From JANOBJ01 sp031411575 (lineage in GTDB: Bacteria > Pseudomonadota > Gammaproteobacteria > Burkholderiales > Burkholderiaceae_C): a stretch of 30,046 bases of DNA. Positions 7,995 through 16,337 of this stretch are shown here, one piece after another. Positions within the stretch are counted from its first letter, which is position 1. Each line of letters begins with the position of its first letter. Made by a program: the position numbers and the translations under genes. The notes below the pieces were generated by a model. It was not told where the DNA came from. It searched no databases and saw only the letters and a list, made by a program, of their open reading frames with translations. The stretch covers positions 1 through 30,046 of the forward strand of contig JANOBJ010000165.1 of NCBI GenBank assembly GCA_031411575.1. Direction: 5' to 3'.

Positions 7995-8876
7995 ATGTTT
8001 GAGCTGAGTTTGCTGGCGCCGGAAGACCGGGTCGAGCTCATCAGCGATGCGCTGGACGCGCTGGATGCGCTGAGTGTTTCGGTGGAGGATGCCGATGCGC
8101 AGACCGACGCCGAACAGGCGCTGTTCGGCGAGCCCGGCATGCCGCCACCCAAGGACGGGTGGCAGCGCTCACGCATCCTGGCGCTCTTTCCCTCGGAAAC
8201 GCCAGCGCTCGAAGCGGCTGCACTGCTGTCGGCGCAGGATTTCTTTGAAGGTTGCAAGGTGCTGGGCGTGAAGCCCGTGCCCGAGCAGGACTGGGTGCGG
8301 CTGACGCAGTCGCAGTTCGCGCCGGTGGAAATCACGCCCGAGTTCTGGATCGTGCCGACCTGGCATGAGCCGCCGGCACAGGCGCGGCAGATCATCCGGC
8401 TCGACCCGGGACTGGCGTTTGGCACCGGCACGCACCCGACCACCCGCATGTGCCTGCGCTGGATCGCGCGGCATGCGCCCGCCGGGCAGCGGGTGCTCGA
8501 CTACGGCTGTGGGTCCGGCATCCTGGCCATTGGCGCAGCGCGTTATGGCGCGCTGACGGTGGATGCGGTGGACATTGACCCTGCTGCGGTGCAATCCACC
8601 CTGCAGAACGCGCAAGCCAACGGCGTGGTGCTGAACGCGGGCCTGCCGGAGCGCGCGGCCGGCCGCTACGACACCGTGCTCGCCAACATCCTGGCCACGC
8701 CGCTCAAGGTGCTGGCACCGCTGCTGTGCGCGCATGTGGCCGTAGGCGGGCATCTGGTACTGGCGGGTATCCTGGAACGGCAGGCCGACGAATTGAAGGC
8801 GGCCTATTCGCCGCACGTGCAACTGGCGGTGGCCGACGCCGAGGATGGCTGGATTCTGATGGTCGCGCAGGCCTGA
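7995..8876 (+). CDS. prmA: Ribosomal protein L11 methyltransferase (PrmA)
   Basis: PrmA trimethylates ribosomal protein L11 with S-adenosylmethionine in the cytoplasm. The 293-residue product starts MFELSLLAPEDRVELISDAL, an L11-binding N-terminal domain. The class I methyltransferase fold follows, with the SAM loop VLDYGCGSGILAIGA, the acidic residue in VDAVDIDPAAV and the catalytic-region motif DTVLANILATPL. The segment DPGLAFGTGTHPTT is a hallmark of PrmA. The frame is open further upstream, into accC, but family similarity begins at ATG 7995. The ribosome binding site is weak, consistent with coupling to accC. Confidence 0.96.
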   Translation: MFELSLLAPEDRVELISDALDALDALSVSVEDADAQTDAEQALFGEPGMPPPKDGWQRSRILALFPSETPALEAAALLSAQDFFEGCKVLGVKPVPEQDWVRLTQSQFAPVEITPEFWIVPTWHEPPAQARQIIRLDPGLAFGTGTHPTTRMCLRWIARHAPAGQRVLDYGCGSGILAIGAARYGALTVDAVDIDPAAVQSTLQNAQANGVVLNAGLPERAAGRYDTVLANILATPLKVLAPLLCAHVAVGGHLVLAGILERQADELKAAYSPHVQLAVADAEDGWILMVAQA

Positions 8877-8923
8877 TGCCACGGCGGGTCAACCGCGGCG
8901 TGCGTCCCTACAATAGCGACTCG

Positions 8924-10039
8924 ATGAGCCTCATCACACGCTGTCCCGCTTGCGGCACGATGTTCAAAGTCGTGCCCGACCAACTCAAGATCTCCGAGGG
9001 ATGGGTCCGGTGCGGGCACTGCGCGGTGATCTTCGACGCGTCCGTCAACATGCAGGCATCCCCCGATCCGCCTGCGGTCGAGCCGGCGCCCGATCCCGTT
9101 GAACATGCCTTCATGCCACCGCCCTATCTTCCGGATGACATGCGGACGCCAGCGGTTCAGGATGCTTACGGCAATGCCGCCGCGCTGCCGCTGCCACAGA
9201 GTCAGGGGAACGAGTCGGTCTTCGGTTCTCTCGACGAAACCGCGCCCTTGCCAATCCCCTGGGCAGCGCCCGCCTGGCTCAAACAACCGGCGGTGGCCAC
9301 CGACGCGATGCCGTTGACCGGTAGCGGATTCCCCACCACAGACATTGCGCCCCTGCGCAGCGACGACGGCCATGATTTGTCGCAAGGCTACGCACCCGTG
9401 CCGGACACGGCCGCACGTGCCGACGAAGGTTCGCCCGACGCAGCAGACCGCGCGTCGGAGGATGCCTCGCCGTCTGGATTGACTACTGAGACGGCAGCTG
9501 AAGGCACCGTGCCGGTGGAAGACGTGTCGTTCGTGCGTGAGGCGCAGCGCAAGGCGTTCTGGCGGCGCCCCGCCGTGCGCGCGGGGCTGATCGCGCTGGC
9601 TGTGCTGTTGCTGACGCTGCTCGCGCTGCAGGTGGGTTTGCGCGAACGCGACCGGCTGGCCGCGCTGTACCCGGCCGCCAAACCGGCGTTGCAGGCGCTG
9701 TGCGGGTTGTTCGACTGTGCGGTGCGGCCGTTCCGGCAGATCGAGTCGATCGTGATCGACAGCTCGTCGTTCAACAAGGTTCGTGAAGACGTCTACCGCC
9801 TGAACCTGGTGGTCAAGAATACCGCGCCGCTGGGGGTGGCCATGCCGGCGATCGAGCTGGCCTTGACGGATACGCGCGATCAGCCCGTGGTGCGGCGCGT
9901 GCTGACCGCTGAAGAACTGGGCGCGGTCGCGGTTCTGGCGCCCGGTGCGGAATGGAGCGGCTCGCTCCCCATCAGCGTGGCCGCCAGCGCAAACCCGTCT
10001 CGCATCGCTGGCTACCGCGTGCTGGCTTTTTATCCCTGA
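8924..10039 (+). CDS. Zinc-ribbon and DUF3426 membrane protein
   Basis: The 371-residue product begins with an MJ0042-type zinc ribbon: CPAC at about residues 8-11 and CGHC at about 31-34. A long, low-complexity acidic and Pro-rich linker follows. One membrane helix (AGLIALAVLLLTLLALQVGL) lies near residues 219-238. The C-terminal periplasmic domain is of the DUF3426 type, with NKVREDVYRLNLVVKNTA and a Leu/Pro-rich beta pattern. Its role is not established. The linkage to prmA is common in betaproteobacteria. The start ATG at 8924 is chosen because the zinc ribbon begins immediately after; an upstream in-frame extension overlaps prmA and is not supported. A TACAAT at 8910 region could be a -10 close to the start, but no -35 is seen. 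Confidence 0.88.
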   Translation: MSLITRCPACGTMFKVVPDQLKISEGWVRCGHCAVIFDASVNMQASPDPPAVEPAPDPVEHAFMPPPYLPDDMRTPAVQDAYGNAAALPLPQSQGNESVFGSLDETAPLPIPWAAPAWLKQPAVATDAMPLTGSGFPTTDIAPLRSDDGHDLSQGYAPVPDTAARADEGSPDAADRASEDASPSGLTTETAAEGTVPVEDVSFVREAQRKAFWRRPAVRAGLIALAVLLLTLLALQVGLRERDRLAALYPAAKPALQALCGLFDCAVRPFRQIESIVIDSSSFNKVREDVYRLNLVVKNTAPLGVAMPAIELALTDTRDQPVVRRVLTAEELGAVAVLAPGAEWSGSLPISVAASANPSRIAGYRVLAFYP

Positions 10040-10076
10040 ACTTTTTCAACCTACTTCGCGTTACCGCGCACTCACC

Positions 10077-10979
10077 ATGGCAGCAATCATCTGTGGCTCT
10101 CTGGCCTTCGACACCATCATGACCTTCGAGGGCCGCTTTGCCGAGCAGATACTGCCCGACCAGCTGCACATCCTCAACGTCTCGTTCCTGGTGCCTGCGC
10201 TGCGGCGAGACTTTGGCGGCTGCGCCGGCAATATCGCCTACAGCCTGAACGCACTGGGCGGCACGCCGTTGCCGATGGCCACGGTAGGCAGCGATGGCGC
10301 GGAATACCTGCAGCGGCTCCAGTCGCTCGGCATCAGCACCGAGTATGTGCGCGAGGTTGGCGACACCTATACCGCGCAAGCCATGATCATGACCGACCAT
10401 GACAACAACCAGATCACGGCGTTTCACCCCGGCGCGATGATGCAGGCCCACACCACGGCGATCACAGCCCGCAGCGACGTGAAGCTGGGCATCATCTCGC
10501 CGGACGGGCGCGACGCCATGCTGCAGCATGGCGCGCAGTTCAAGGCCGCCGACATTCCGTTTGTGTTCGACCCGGGGCAGGGGCTGCCGATGTTCGATGG
10601 CGCCGATCTCGCGCGCTTCATTGACCAGTCGAGCTGGGTCACCGTGAACGACTACGAAGGCAAGATGCTCAACGACCGTACCGGCTGGAGCAATGCCGAG
10701 ATCTCGCGCCGCGTCAACGGCCTGGTGGTGACGCTCGGCGCCGAAGGCTGCGAGGTCTGGGTGGATGGCGAGAAAACTGTCGTGCCGCCTGTCAAGGCCG
10801 CCGCCGTGGTGGACCCGACCGGTTGCGGCGATGCCTGGCGCGGCGCGCTGCTCCACGGGCTGGAACAAGGCTGGTCGCTGGTGCGCTGTGCGGCGTTGGG
10901 CAACCAGATCGGCGCGCTCAAGATTGCGCAGCGCGGACCGCAGAACTACACCGTGAATCTGAAGGAAATCGGGCTGTAG
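10077..10979 (+). CDS. PfkB-family sugar/nucleoside kinase
   Basis: The 300-residue product is a ribokinase-fold enzyme that would phosphorylate a sugar or nucleoside with ATP. The N-terminal motif is FGGCAGNIAYSLNALGG, which resembles nucleoside-type PfkB kinases. The C-terminal signature VDPTGCGDAWRGALLHGLEQ contains the catalytic Asp and anion hole; the common form is DTTGAGD, so Pro-Thr-Gly-Cys is a mild variant. An adenosine- or nucleoside-kinase role is plausible but not provable from sequence. ATG at 10077 begins MAAIICGSLAFDTIM, matching the family start. It follows the DUF3426 gene by 37 bases and ends at a convergent junction. Confidence 0.9.
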   Translation: MAAIICGSLAFDTIMTFEGRFAEQILPDQLHILNVSFLVPALRRDFGGCAGNIAYSLNALGGTPLPMATVGSDGAEYLQRLQSLGISTEYVREVGDTYTAQAMIMTDHDNNQITAFHPGAMMQAHTTAITARSDVKLGIISPDGRDAMLQHGAQFKAADIPFVFDPGQGLPMFDGADLARFIDQSSWVTVNDYEGKMLNDRTGWSNAEISRRVNGLVVTLGAEGCEVWVDGEKTVVPPVKAAAVVDPTGCGDAWRGALLHGLEQGWSLVRCAALGNQIGALKIAQRGPQNYTVNLKEIGL

Positions 10980-10992
10980 TCGGCGTTATATG

Positions 10993-11025
10993 GTCATAGT
11001 TTGCTATATTTAATATAGCAAATTG
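10993..11025 (+). repeat. AT-rich hairpin repeat, copy 3 (convergent junction)
   Basis: GTCATAGTTTGCTATATTTA leads into a 9-bp perfect hairpin: TTTGCTATA (11000-11008), a 5-base loop, TATAGCAAA (11014-11022). It lies 14 bases after the kinase stop codon and between the convergent kinase and histone genes. The 5' extension seen in other copies is absent. Confidence 0.8.
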
Positions 11026-11081
11026 CACCGGCCACGGATGCAGGCGCGGGCATGCGTTGGGACTGAACGCCAGCACCAATG

Positions 11082-11112
11082 AAAAGGCCCGACTCCTTTC
11101 GGAGCCGGGCCT
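11082..11112 (-). terminator. Intrinsic terminator of the histone-like gene
   Basis: AGGCCCGACTCC (11085-11096), loop TTTC, and GGAGCCGGGCCT (11101-11112) form a 12-bp stem with one mismatch. On the minus strand the stem is followed by TTTTC. It sits 21 bases beyond the histone stop codon. Confidence 0.85.
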
Positions 11113-11133
11113 GAAGCGGAAAACCGCCTTGCC

Positions 11134-11568
11134 TTACGGCTTGCTGGCTGTCGGAAACGGCCAGGCTGCTTGCGGGTTCAGAGTCGTCTGAGCCGCAGGG
11201 GCAGCGGGTGCAGCTGCTGCGGGTTTGGCAGCGGGCTTTTTCGCTGCTTTCTTCGCAGCGGGCTTTTTCGCTGCTTTCTTGGCCGCGGGCTTTTTCGCCG
11301 CAGCCTTTTTCTTCGCCGGCGCTTTTTTGGCTGCTGCTTTCTTCGCAGGGGCCTTTTTCTTTGCCGGGGCCTTCTTGGCTGCTGCTTTTTTCGCAGGAGC
11401 CTTCTTCGCGGCTACTTTCTTCGCAGCTACCTTTTTGGCCGGAGCCTTCTTGGCAGCGGCTTTTTTCGCCGGGGCTTTTTTGGCCGGAGCCTTCTTCGCG
11501 GCTACCTTTTTAGCGGGAGCCTTCTTTGCCGGCGCCTTTTTGGCTGCCGGTTTCTTTGCAGTTGCCAT
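11134..11568 (-). CDS. Histone H1-like lysine/alanine/proline-rich DNA-binding protein
   Basis: The 144-residue product begins MATAKKPAAKKAPAKKAPAK and is made of repeated AKKAPAKK, AAKKAPAKK and AKKPAAKK units up to about residue 115. It ends in a non-basic tail, LNPQAAWPFPTASKP. Such proteins resemble the C-terminal tail of eukaryotic histone H1 and bind and condense DNA without sequence specificity. ATG at 11568 has AGGAG seven bases upstream, better than the in-frame start 18 bases earlier. The gene lies downstream of nrdB, separated by 190 bases with no visible terminator. The repeats make its length prone to change by slippage. Opposite-strand frames rich in Ala/Phe/Gly here are shadows of the repeat. 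Confidence 0.92.
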   Translation of the reverse strand: MATAKKPAAKKAPAKKAPAKKVAAKKAPAKKAPAKKAAAKKAPAKKVAAKKVAAKKAPAKKAAAKKAPAKKKAPAKKAAAKKAPAKKKAAAKKPAAKKAAKKPAAKKAAKKPAAKPAAAAPAAPAAQTTLNPQAAWPFPTASKP

Positions 11569-11758
11569 TTCTTTCTCCTTGATCAAGTTGAAAAATCAAC
11601 CAGTAGAAGCACTCCACGCCTGTTGGATGGCACGAAGCGATTCATGGCGTTGGGATCGAGCCCAGCACCATGAACACGGGGGCATCGTCCGCGGCCACAC
11701 TCTGTGGTGTGATCCATGGCCGATGCGGTTCTTGAACGCATTGTTGTTATGAAAGACT

Positions 11759-12994
11759 TCAATCCCACGAAAGCGCGCCGCCCGACTGGTATTCAATCAC
11801 CCGGGTTTCAAAGAAGTTGCGCTCTTTCTTCAGATCAATCATTTCGCTCATCCACGGGAACGGGTTGGTCTCATTCGGGAAAAGCTCTTCAAGGCCGATC
11901 TGCGTGGCGCGCCGGTTGGCGATGTAACGCAGATAGCCCTTGAACATGGAGGCGTTCATGCCCAATACGCCGCGCGGCATGGTGTCCTCGGCGTACTTGT
12001 ATTCCAGCTCGACCGCTTTCATGAACAGCGCCTTGATCTCGGCCTTGAATTCAGCGGTCCACAGGTGCGGGTTCTCCAGCTTGAGCTGGTTGATGAGGTC
12101 GATGCCGAAATTGCAGTGCATCGATTCGTCGCGCAGGATGTACTGGTACTGCTCGGCAGCGCCGGTCATCTTGTTCTGGCGACCCAGCGCGAGGATCTGC
12201 GTGAAACCGACGTAGAAGAACAGGCCTTCCATCAGGCAGGCAAACACGATGAGGGACTTGAGCAGTGTCTGGTCCGTCTCGGGCGTGCCGGTATGGAAGT
12301 TGGGGTCCATGATCGCCTCGATATAGGGGATCAGGAACTGGTCCTTGTCGCGGATCGACTGCACCTCGTTGTAGGCGTTGAAGATTTCGCTCTCGTCCAG
12401 ACCCAGCGACTCCACGATGTACTGGTAGGCGTGGGTGTGAATGGCTTCTTCAAATGCCTGACGCAGCAGGAACTGGCGGCACTCAGGCGCCGTGATGTGG
12501 CGGTAGGTGCCCAGCACGATGTTGTTGGCGGCCAGCGAATCAGCGGTGACGAAGAAGCCGAGGTTGCGCTTGATGATGCGGCGCTCGTCTTCAGTCAGGC
12601 CGTTGGGGTCTTTCCACAACGCGATGTCGCGCGTCATGTTCACCTCTTGCGGCATCCAGTGGTTGGCGCACGTGGCCAGGTATTTTTCCCAAGCCCACTT
12701 GTACTTGAACGGCACCAGCTGGTTCACGTCGGTCTGGCCGTTGATGATGCGTTTGTCGGCAGCGTTGACGCGGCGACGCTCGGTGCCCGCGGCGGCTACA
12801 ACGGCCGGAACGGCTTTCACGATGCTCGGGACGCGTGCGCCATCATTGAGCGTGCGAATGGGCGCGACGGGCGCAGCGCCGGCAGAAAGTGGAGGAGAGA
12901 ATTCCAACGAGCGGCCGGCTGATGGGCCGCTGGTGTGGGGTTGCTGCAGAGCGCTTTGCAACGAGGGCTTGACTTCTTCGTCCCAGGACAACAT
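11759..12994 (-). CDS. nrdB: Class Ia ribonucleotide reductase small subunit (NrdB)
   Basis: NrdB holds the diiron-tyrosyl radical used by NrdA to reduce ribonucleotides. Expected ligands are seen: Asp in TADSLAANN, Glu and His in FEEAIHTHAYQY (whose Tyr is the radical position), Glu in MEGLFFYVGF, and Glu/His in RDESMHCNFG. The 411-residue protein has an N-terminal Ala/Pro-rich extension of about 75 residues compared with E. coli (376 residues in all). It opens with MLSWDEEVKP and closes with SGGALSWD, so the same LSWD motif is at both ends. ATG at 12994 is chosen over an in-frame TTG 12 bases upstream. nrdA is 124 bases upstream on the same strand; the gap holds two palindromes. Confidence 0.96.
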   Translation of the reverse strand: MLSWDEEVKPSLQSALQQPHTSGPSAGRSLEFSPPLSAGAAPVAPIRTLNDGARVPSIVKAVPAVVAAAGTERRRVNAADKRIINGQTDVNQLVPFKYKWAWEKYLATCANHWMPQEVNMTRDIALWKDPNGLTEDERRIIKRNLGFFVTADSLAANNIVLGTYRHITAPECRQFLLRQAFEEAIHTHAYQYIVESLGLDESEIFNAYNEVQSIRDKDQFLIPYIEAIMDPNFHTGTPETDQTLLKSLIVFACLMEGLFFYVGFTQILALGRQNKMTGAAEQYQYILRDESMHCNFGIDLINQLKLENPHLWTAEFKAEIKALFMKAVELEYKYAEDTMPRGVLGMNASMFKGYLRYIANRRATQIGLEELFPNETNPFPWMSEMIDLKKERNFFETRVIEYQSGGALSWD

Positions 12995-13053
12995 AGAGGA
13001 TTCCAATGTGCGGATTATGAAAGCAAGGTGATGAAATGGAAAGTGTTCGTTTA

Positions 13054-13110
13054 CATCGCGATGCTGTTTTGTTGCTCTATTGCATCGCGTGAGTTCTTCG
13101 CGCGATGCAA
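13054..13110. other. Palindromes in the nrdA-nrdB intergenic region
   Basis: CATCGCGATG (13054-13063) is a perfect 10-base palindrome. TTGCATCGCG (13080-13089) and CGCGATGCAA (13101-13110) form a perfect 10-bp inverted repeat around an 11-base loop. The two share the CATCGCG word. Either could be a protein-binding site or an RNA hairpin setting the NrdA:NrdB ratio. There is no T-tract, so simple termination is unlikely. Confidence 0.6.
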
Positions 13111-13118
13111 CCGGTCAC

Positions 13119-16058
13119 TCATTGGCACGCTTCGCATGTCGGGTCATCGACGCCGCAGAACTGGATGTCGGTGGCGGGCATGGCACTGAGCTGCGCGTGT
13201 GCGGCGGCCGCAGCCGCATCGAGCGCGCTCAAGGCCGATGCCGGTGCATCACCACCCGACGACACCGCGTTGAGACGGCCGCTTTGCACCGTGGATTTCT
13301 CGGCGTGCGTCGCGCTCTGTGTGCGAAGGTAATAGGTGGTCTTCAGGCCGCGCAACCAGGCGAGCTTGTAGGTGTCATCGAGCTTCTTGCCCGACGCGCC
13401 CGCCATGTAGATGTTGAGCGACTGTGCCTGGTCGATCCATTTCTGCCGGCGCGCGGCAGCCTCCACCAGCCAGGCCGCTTCGACCTCGAATGCAGTGGAG
13501 TACAGGGCCTTGACCTCTTGCGGCACACGGTCGATGGGACGCAGCGAGCCGTCAAAGTGCTTGAGGTCCATCACCATCACGTCGTCCCACAGCCCCAAGC
13601 GCTTGAGGTCGCGAACCAGGTAATGGTTGATCACCGTGAACTCGCCTGACAGGTTGGACTTGACCGACAGGTTGCCAAAACAGGGTTCGATCGATGCGTC
13701 AACGCCGATGATGTTGGAAATGGTGGCGGTCGGTGCAATGGCCACGCAGTTGGAGTTGCGCATGCCGTCGGCGGCGATCTTCTGGCGCAGCGCGTCCCAG
13801 TCCAGCGTCGCGGCGCGGTCTACTTCGACATACCCGCCGCGTTCGCGGGTCAGCAGCTCGAGCGTGTCCAGCGGCAGGACGCCCTTGTCCCAGAGCGAAC
13901 CTTTGTAACTGGCGTACTTGCCGCGCTCCCTGGCCAGCTCGGTCGAGGCCCAATAGGCGTAGTAGCAAACCGCTTCCATCGACTGATCGGCAAATTCCAC
14001 GGCGGCCTGCGATGCGTAGGGCACGCGCAACTCATACAAGGCGTCCTGGAAGCCCATGACACCGAGGCCCACCGGGCGGTGGCGCAGGTTGGAGTCGCGC
14101 GCCTTCTTGACGGCGTAATAGTTGATGTCGATGACGTTGTCGAGCATGCGCATCGCAGTCGCGATGGTCACCTTGAGTTTGTCGTGGTCAAGCACCCACG
14201 CGCCACCGGCCGAATCGCCGGGAGCCTGCTTCAAGTGCTGCAGCAGGTTGACCGAGCCGAGGTTGCACACGGCGGTCTCGGTGTCACTGGTGTTGAGCGT
14301 GATCTCGGTGCACAGGTTGGACGAGTGCACCACGCCGACATGCTGCTGGGGCGAGCGTACGTTGCAGGCGTCCTTGAAGGTGATCCAGGGATGACCGGTC
14401 TCAAACAGCATGGTGAGCATCTTGCGCCAGAGATCGGCGGCCTGCACCTTGCGTGAAGGCGTGATCTCGCCCCGCGCAGCCTTGGCTTCGTAGGCGACAT
14501 AGGCTTTCTCGAAGGCTGCCCCAAACAGGTCGTGCAGATCAGGCACGTTGGACGGGGAAAACAACGTCCACTCGCCCTTCTCGACGACGCGGCGCATGAA
14601 CAGGTCGGGGATCCAGTTGGCCGTATTCATGTCATGGGTGCGACGGCGGTCATCGCCGGTGTTCTTGCGCAGCTCCAGGAACTCTTCAATGTCCAGGTGC
14701 CACGTTTCCAGGTAGGTGCAGACCGCGCCCTTGCGCTTGCCGCCCTGGTTCACAGCCACTGCTGTGTCGTTCACGACCTTCAGGAAAGGCACCACACCCT
14801 GTGATTCGCCGTTGGTTCCCTTGATGTGCGAACCCAGCGCGCGCACCCGCGTCCAGTCGTTGCCCAGACCACCGGCAAACTTGGACAGCAGGGCGTTCTC
14901 CTTGATCGACTCATAGATGCCGTCGAGGTCGTCGGGCACGGTCGTCAGGTAGCACGACGACAGCTGCGAGCGCAGCGTGCCGCTATTGAACAGCGTGGGC
15001 GTGCTCGACATGAAATCAAACGACGACAGCACCTCGTAGAACTCGATGGCGCGGGCTTCGCGGTCGATCTCGTTGAGGGCCAGGCCCATGGCGACGCGCA
15101 TGAAGAACGCCTGCGGCAGCTCGATCCGGGTCTTGCGCTCATGCAGGAAATAGCGGTCATACAGGGTCTGCAGGCCGAGGTAGTCGAACTTGAGGTCGCG
15201 TTCGGCCTTGAGTGCCGCGCCCAGCTTGTGCAGGTCGTACTGCATCATCTTTTCGTCAAGCAACTCGGCGCCCACGCCCCGTTTGATGAAGCCCGGAAAG
15301 TAGTCGGCGTAGCTGTGTGCCATTTCGGCTGGGGCGATCTCGCGGCCCAGCACTTCCTTGAAGATGGTGTGTAGCAGCAGCCGGGCCGTCGCGTAGGTGT
15401 AGTCGGGGTCTTTTTCGATCAGCGTACGAGCGGCCAGGATCGAGGCCTTGTGCACCTCGTCCATCGGCACGCCGTCGTACAGGTTGCGCATGGTCTCGGC
15501 CAGGATGGGATCGGGCTTGATGTCAGCGCCCAGGCCGGCGCAAGCCGACTCAATCAGCCCCTTGAGCTGGCCCATGTCGAGTGCGACACGCTCACCACCA
15601 TCGATCACGTGCAGCGTAGGCGCCTCGGTCACTACCGGCGCAGCCTGGCGCGCGCGCTCCTGCGTGCGCCGTTCGCGGTACAGCACATAGGCGCGAGCGA
15701 TCTCGTGGTGGCCGCCGCGCATCAGGCCCAGCTCGACCTGGTCCTGGACATCTTCAATGGGAAATGTGCCGCCGCCGGGGCGCGAGCGCATCAGAGCCCT
15801 GATCACGGTCTGCGTCAATCCATCCACGGTTTCGCGCACGCTGGCCGATGCCGCGCCCTGCGTGCCATGCACCGCCAGGAACGCTTTCATCATCGCGATG
15901 GCAATCTTGTTCGGCTCGAAAGGAACCACGGCGCCGTTGCGCCGGATGATCTGGTAGTGGGCCAGTGGGTTGGCCGTCACGTGGCTGCTGATGGAGCCTT
16001 TTGTCTGGATCGTTGCGCCGGTCCCGGTGGCGGCGGGCGCGTTCATGGCAGTCTGCAT
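13119..16058 (-). CDS. nrdA: Class Ia ribonucleotide reductase large subunit (NrdA)
   Basis: NrdA reduces ribonucleoside diphosphates to deoxy forms in the cytoplasm. At 979 residues it is longer than E. coli NrdA (about 760) because of N-terminal regulatory sequence: one clear ATP-cone (YQIIRRNGAVVPFEPNKIAI, about residues 35-125) and a second, degenerate cone-like stretch (about 150-240), as in Pseudomonas. Active-site segments are present: SSCYLTT, SNLCTEITLN (radical Cys with Asn and Glu) and AVCNLGSVNL. The C-terminal redox pair is in DDPTCEACQ. ATG at 16058 has AGGAAG just upstream. Promoter and NrdR-type boxes lie about 100 bases upstream, and nrdB follows. Confidence 0.97.
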   Translation of the reverse strand: MQTAMNAPAATGTGATIQTKGSISSHVTANPLAHYQIIRRNGAVVPFEPNKIAIAMMKAFLAVHGTQGAASASVRETVDGLTQTVIRALMRSRPGGGTFPIEDVQDQVELGLMRGGHHEIARAYVLYRERRTQERARQAAPVVTEAPTLHVIDGGERVALDMGQLKGLIESACAGLGADIKPDPILAETMRNLYDGVPMDEVHKASILAARTLIEKDPDYTYATARLLLHTIFKEVLGREIAPAEMAHSYADYFPGFIKRGVGAELLDEKMMQYDLHKLGAALKAERDLKFDYLGLQTLYDRYFLHERKTRIELPQAFFMRVAMGLALNEIDREARAIEFYEVLSSFDFMSSTPTLFNSGTLRSQLSSCYLTTVPDDLDGIYESIKENALLSKFAGGLGNDWTRVRALGSHIKGTNGESQGVVPFLKVVNDTAVAVNQGGKRKGAVCTYLETWHLDIEEFLELRKNTGDDRRRTHDMNTANWIPDLFMRRVVEKGEWTLFSPSNVPDLHDLFGAAFEKAYVAYEAKAARGEITPSRKVQAADLWRKMLTMLFETGHPWITFKDACNVRSPQQHVGVVHSSNLCTEITLNTSDTETAVCNLGSVNLLQHLKQAPGDSAGGAWVLDHDKLKVTIATAMRMLDNVIDINYYAVKKARDSNLRHRPVGLGVMGFQDALYELRVPYASQAAVEFADQSMEAVCYYAYWASTELARERGKYASYKGSLWDKGVLPLDTLELLTRERGGYVEVDRAATLDWDALRQKIAADGMRNSNCVAIAPTATISNIIGVDASIEPCFGNLSVKSNLSGEFTVINHYLVRDLKRLGLWDDVMVMDLKHFDGSLRPIDRVPQEVKALYSTAFEVEAAWLVEAAARRQKWIDQAQSLNIYMAGASGKKLDDTYKLAWLRGLKTTYYLRTQSATHAEKSTVQSGRLNAVSSGGDAPASALSALDAAAAAAHAQLSAMPATDIQFCGVDDPTCEACQ

Positions 16059-16153
16059 TTACTTCCTTTTCCTTCGACGTTTTTATCTCTCAAGTCCGGG
16101 CGTGGCGGCACGGCATCCGGTCAATTTTGGCATGTTGGCGCTACAACAGCCAC

Positions 16154-16169
16154 ACACTATATCTGGGGT
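16154..16169. promoter_or_regulatory. NrdR box 1 upstream of nrdA
   Basis: ACACTATATCTGGGGT matches the NrdR consensus (acaCwAtATaTwGtgt) at 13 of 16 positions by my alignment. It covers the -10 hexamer of the nrdA promoter. NrdR represses class Ia nrd genes when ATP/dATP ratios are low. Confidence 0.7.
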
Positions 16170-16184
16170 CTGGTGCTATTACAA
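16156..16184 (-). promoter_or_regulatory. nrdA promoter (sigma-70 type)
   Basis: On the minus strand TTGTAA (16184-16179) and TATAGT (16161-16156) are separated by exactly 17 bases. This gives a leader of roughly 90 bases to the NrdA start codon. It is overlapped and flanked by the two NrdR boxes. Confidence 0.7.
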
Positions 16185-16185
16185 G

Positions 16186-16201
16186 CCACTACCGGTAGTG
16201 T
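16186..16201. promoter_or_regulatory. NrdR box 2 upstream of nrdA
   Basis: CCACTACCGGTAGTGT contains the perfect 14-base palindrome CACTACCGGTAGTG and matches the NrdR consensus at 11 of 16 positions. It starts exactly 32 bases from box 1, a 16-base gap equal to the known spacing of paired NrdR boxes, and abuts the -35. Confidence 0.65.
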
Positions 16202-16337
16202 ATCGCCAAGGAAACAGATTGACCACATCAGGGTCTCGCCGGCAGCGTCGTTTTGATAGCGAAAGAAGCCCGCCTGCGCCTGCATTCCAGCCCTTTCGAG
16301 GCGCGCCGCGAAGCGTCGGAACCAAGGCCCTGCGGCC

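Noticed and set aside
11650..11720. Short dyad CACAC...GTGTG between nrdB and the histone-like gene as a terminator
   Set aside because: Only a 5-bp stem and no T-tract on either strand.
11225..11752. Plus-strand Ala/Phe/Gly-rich frame resembling a membrane protein
   Set aside because: It is the complement of the lysine/alanine codon repeats of the histone-like gene.
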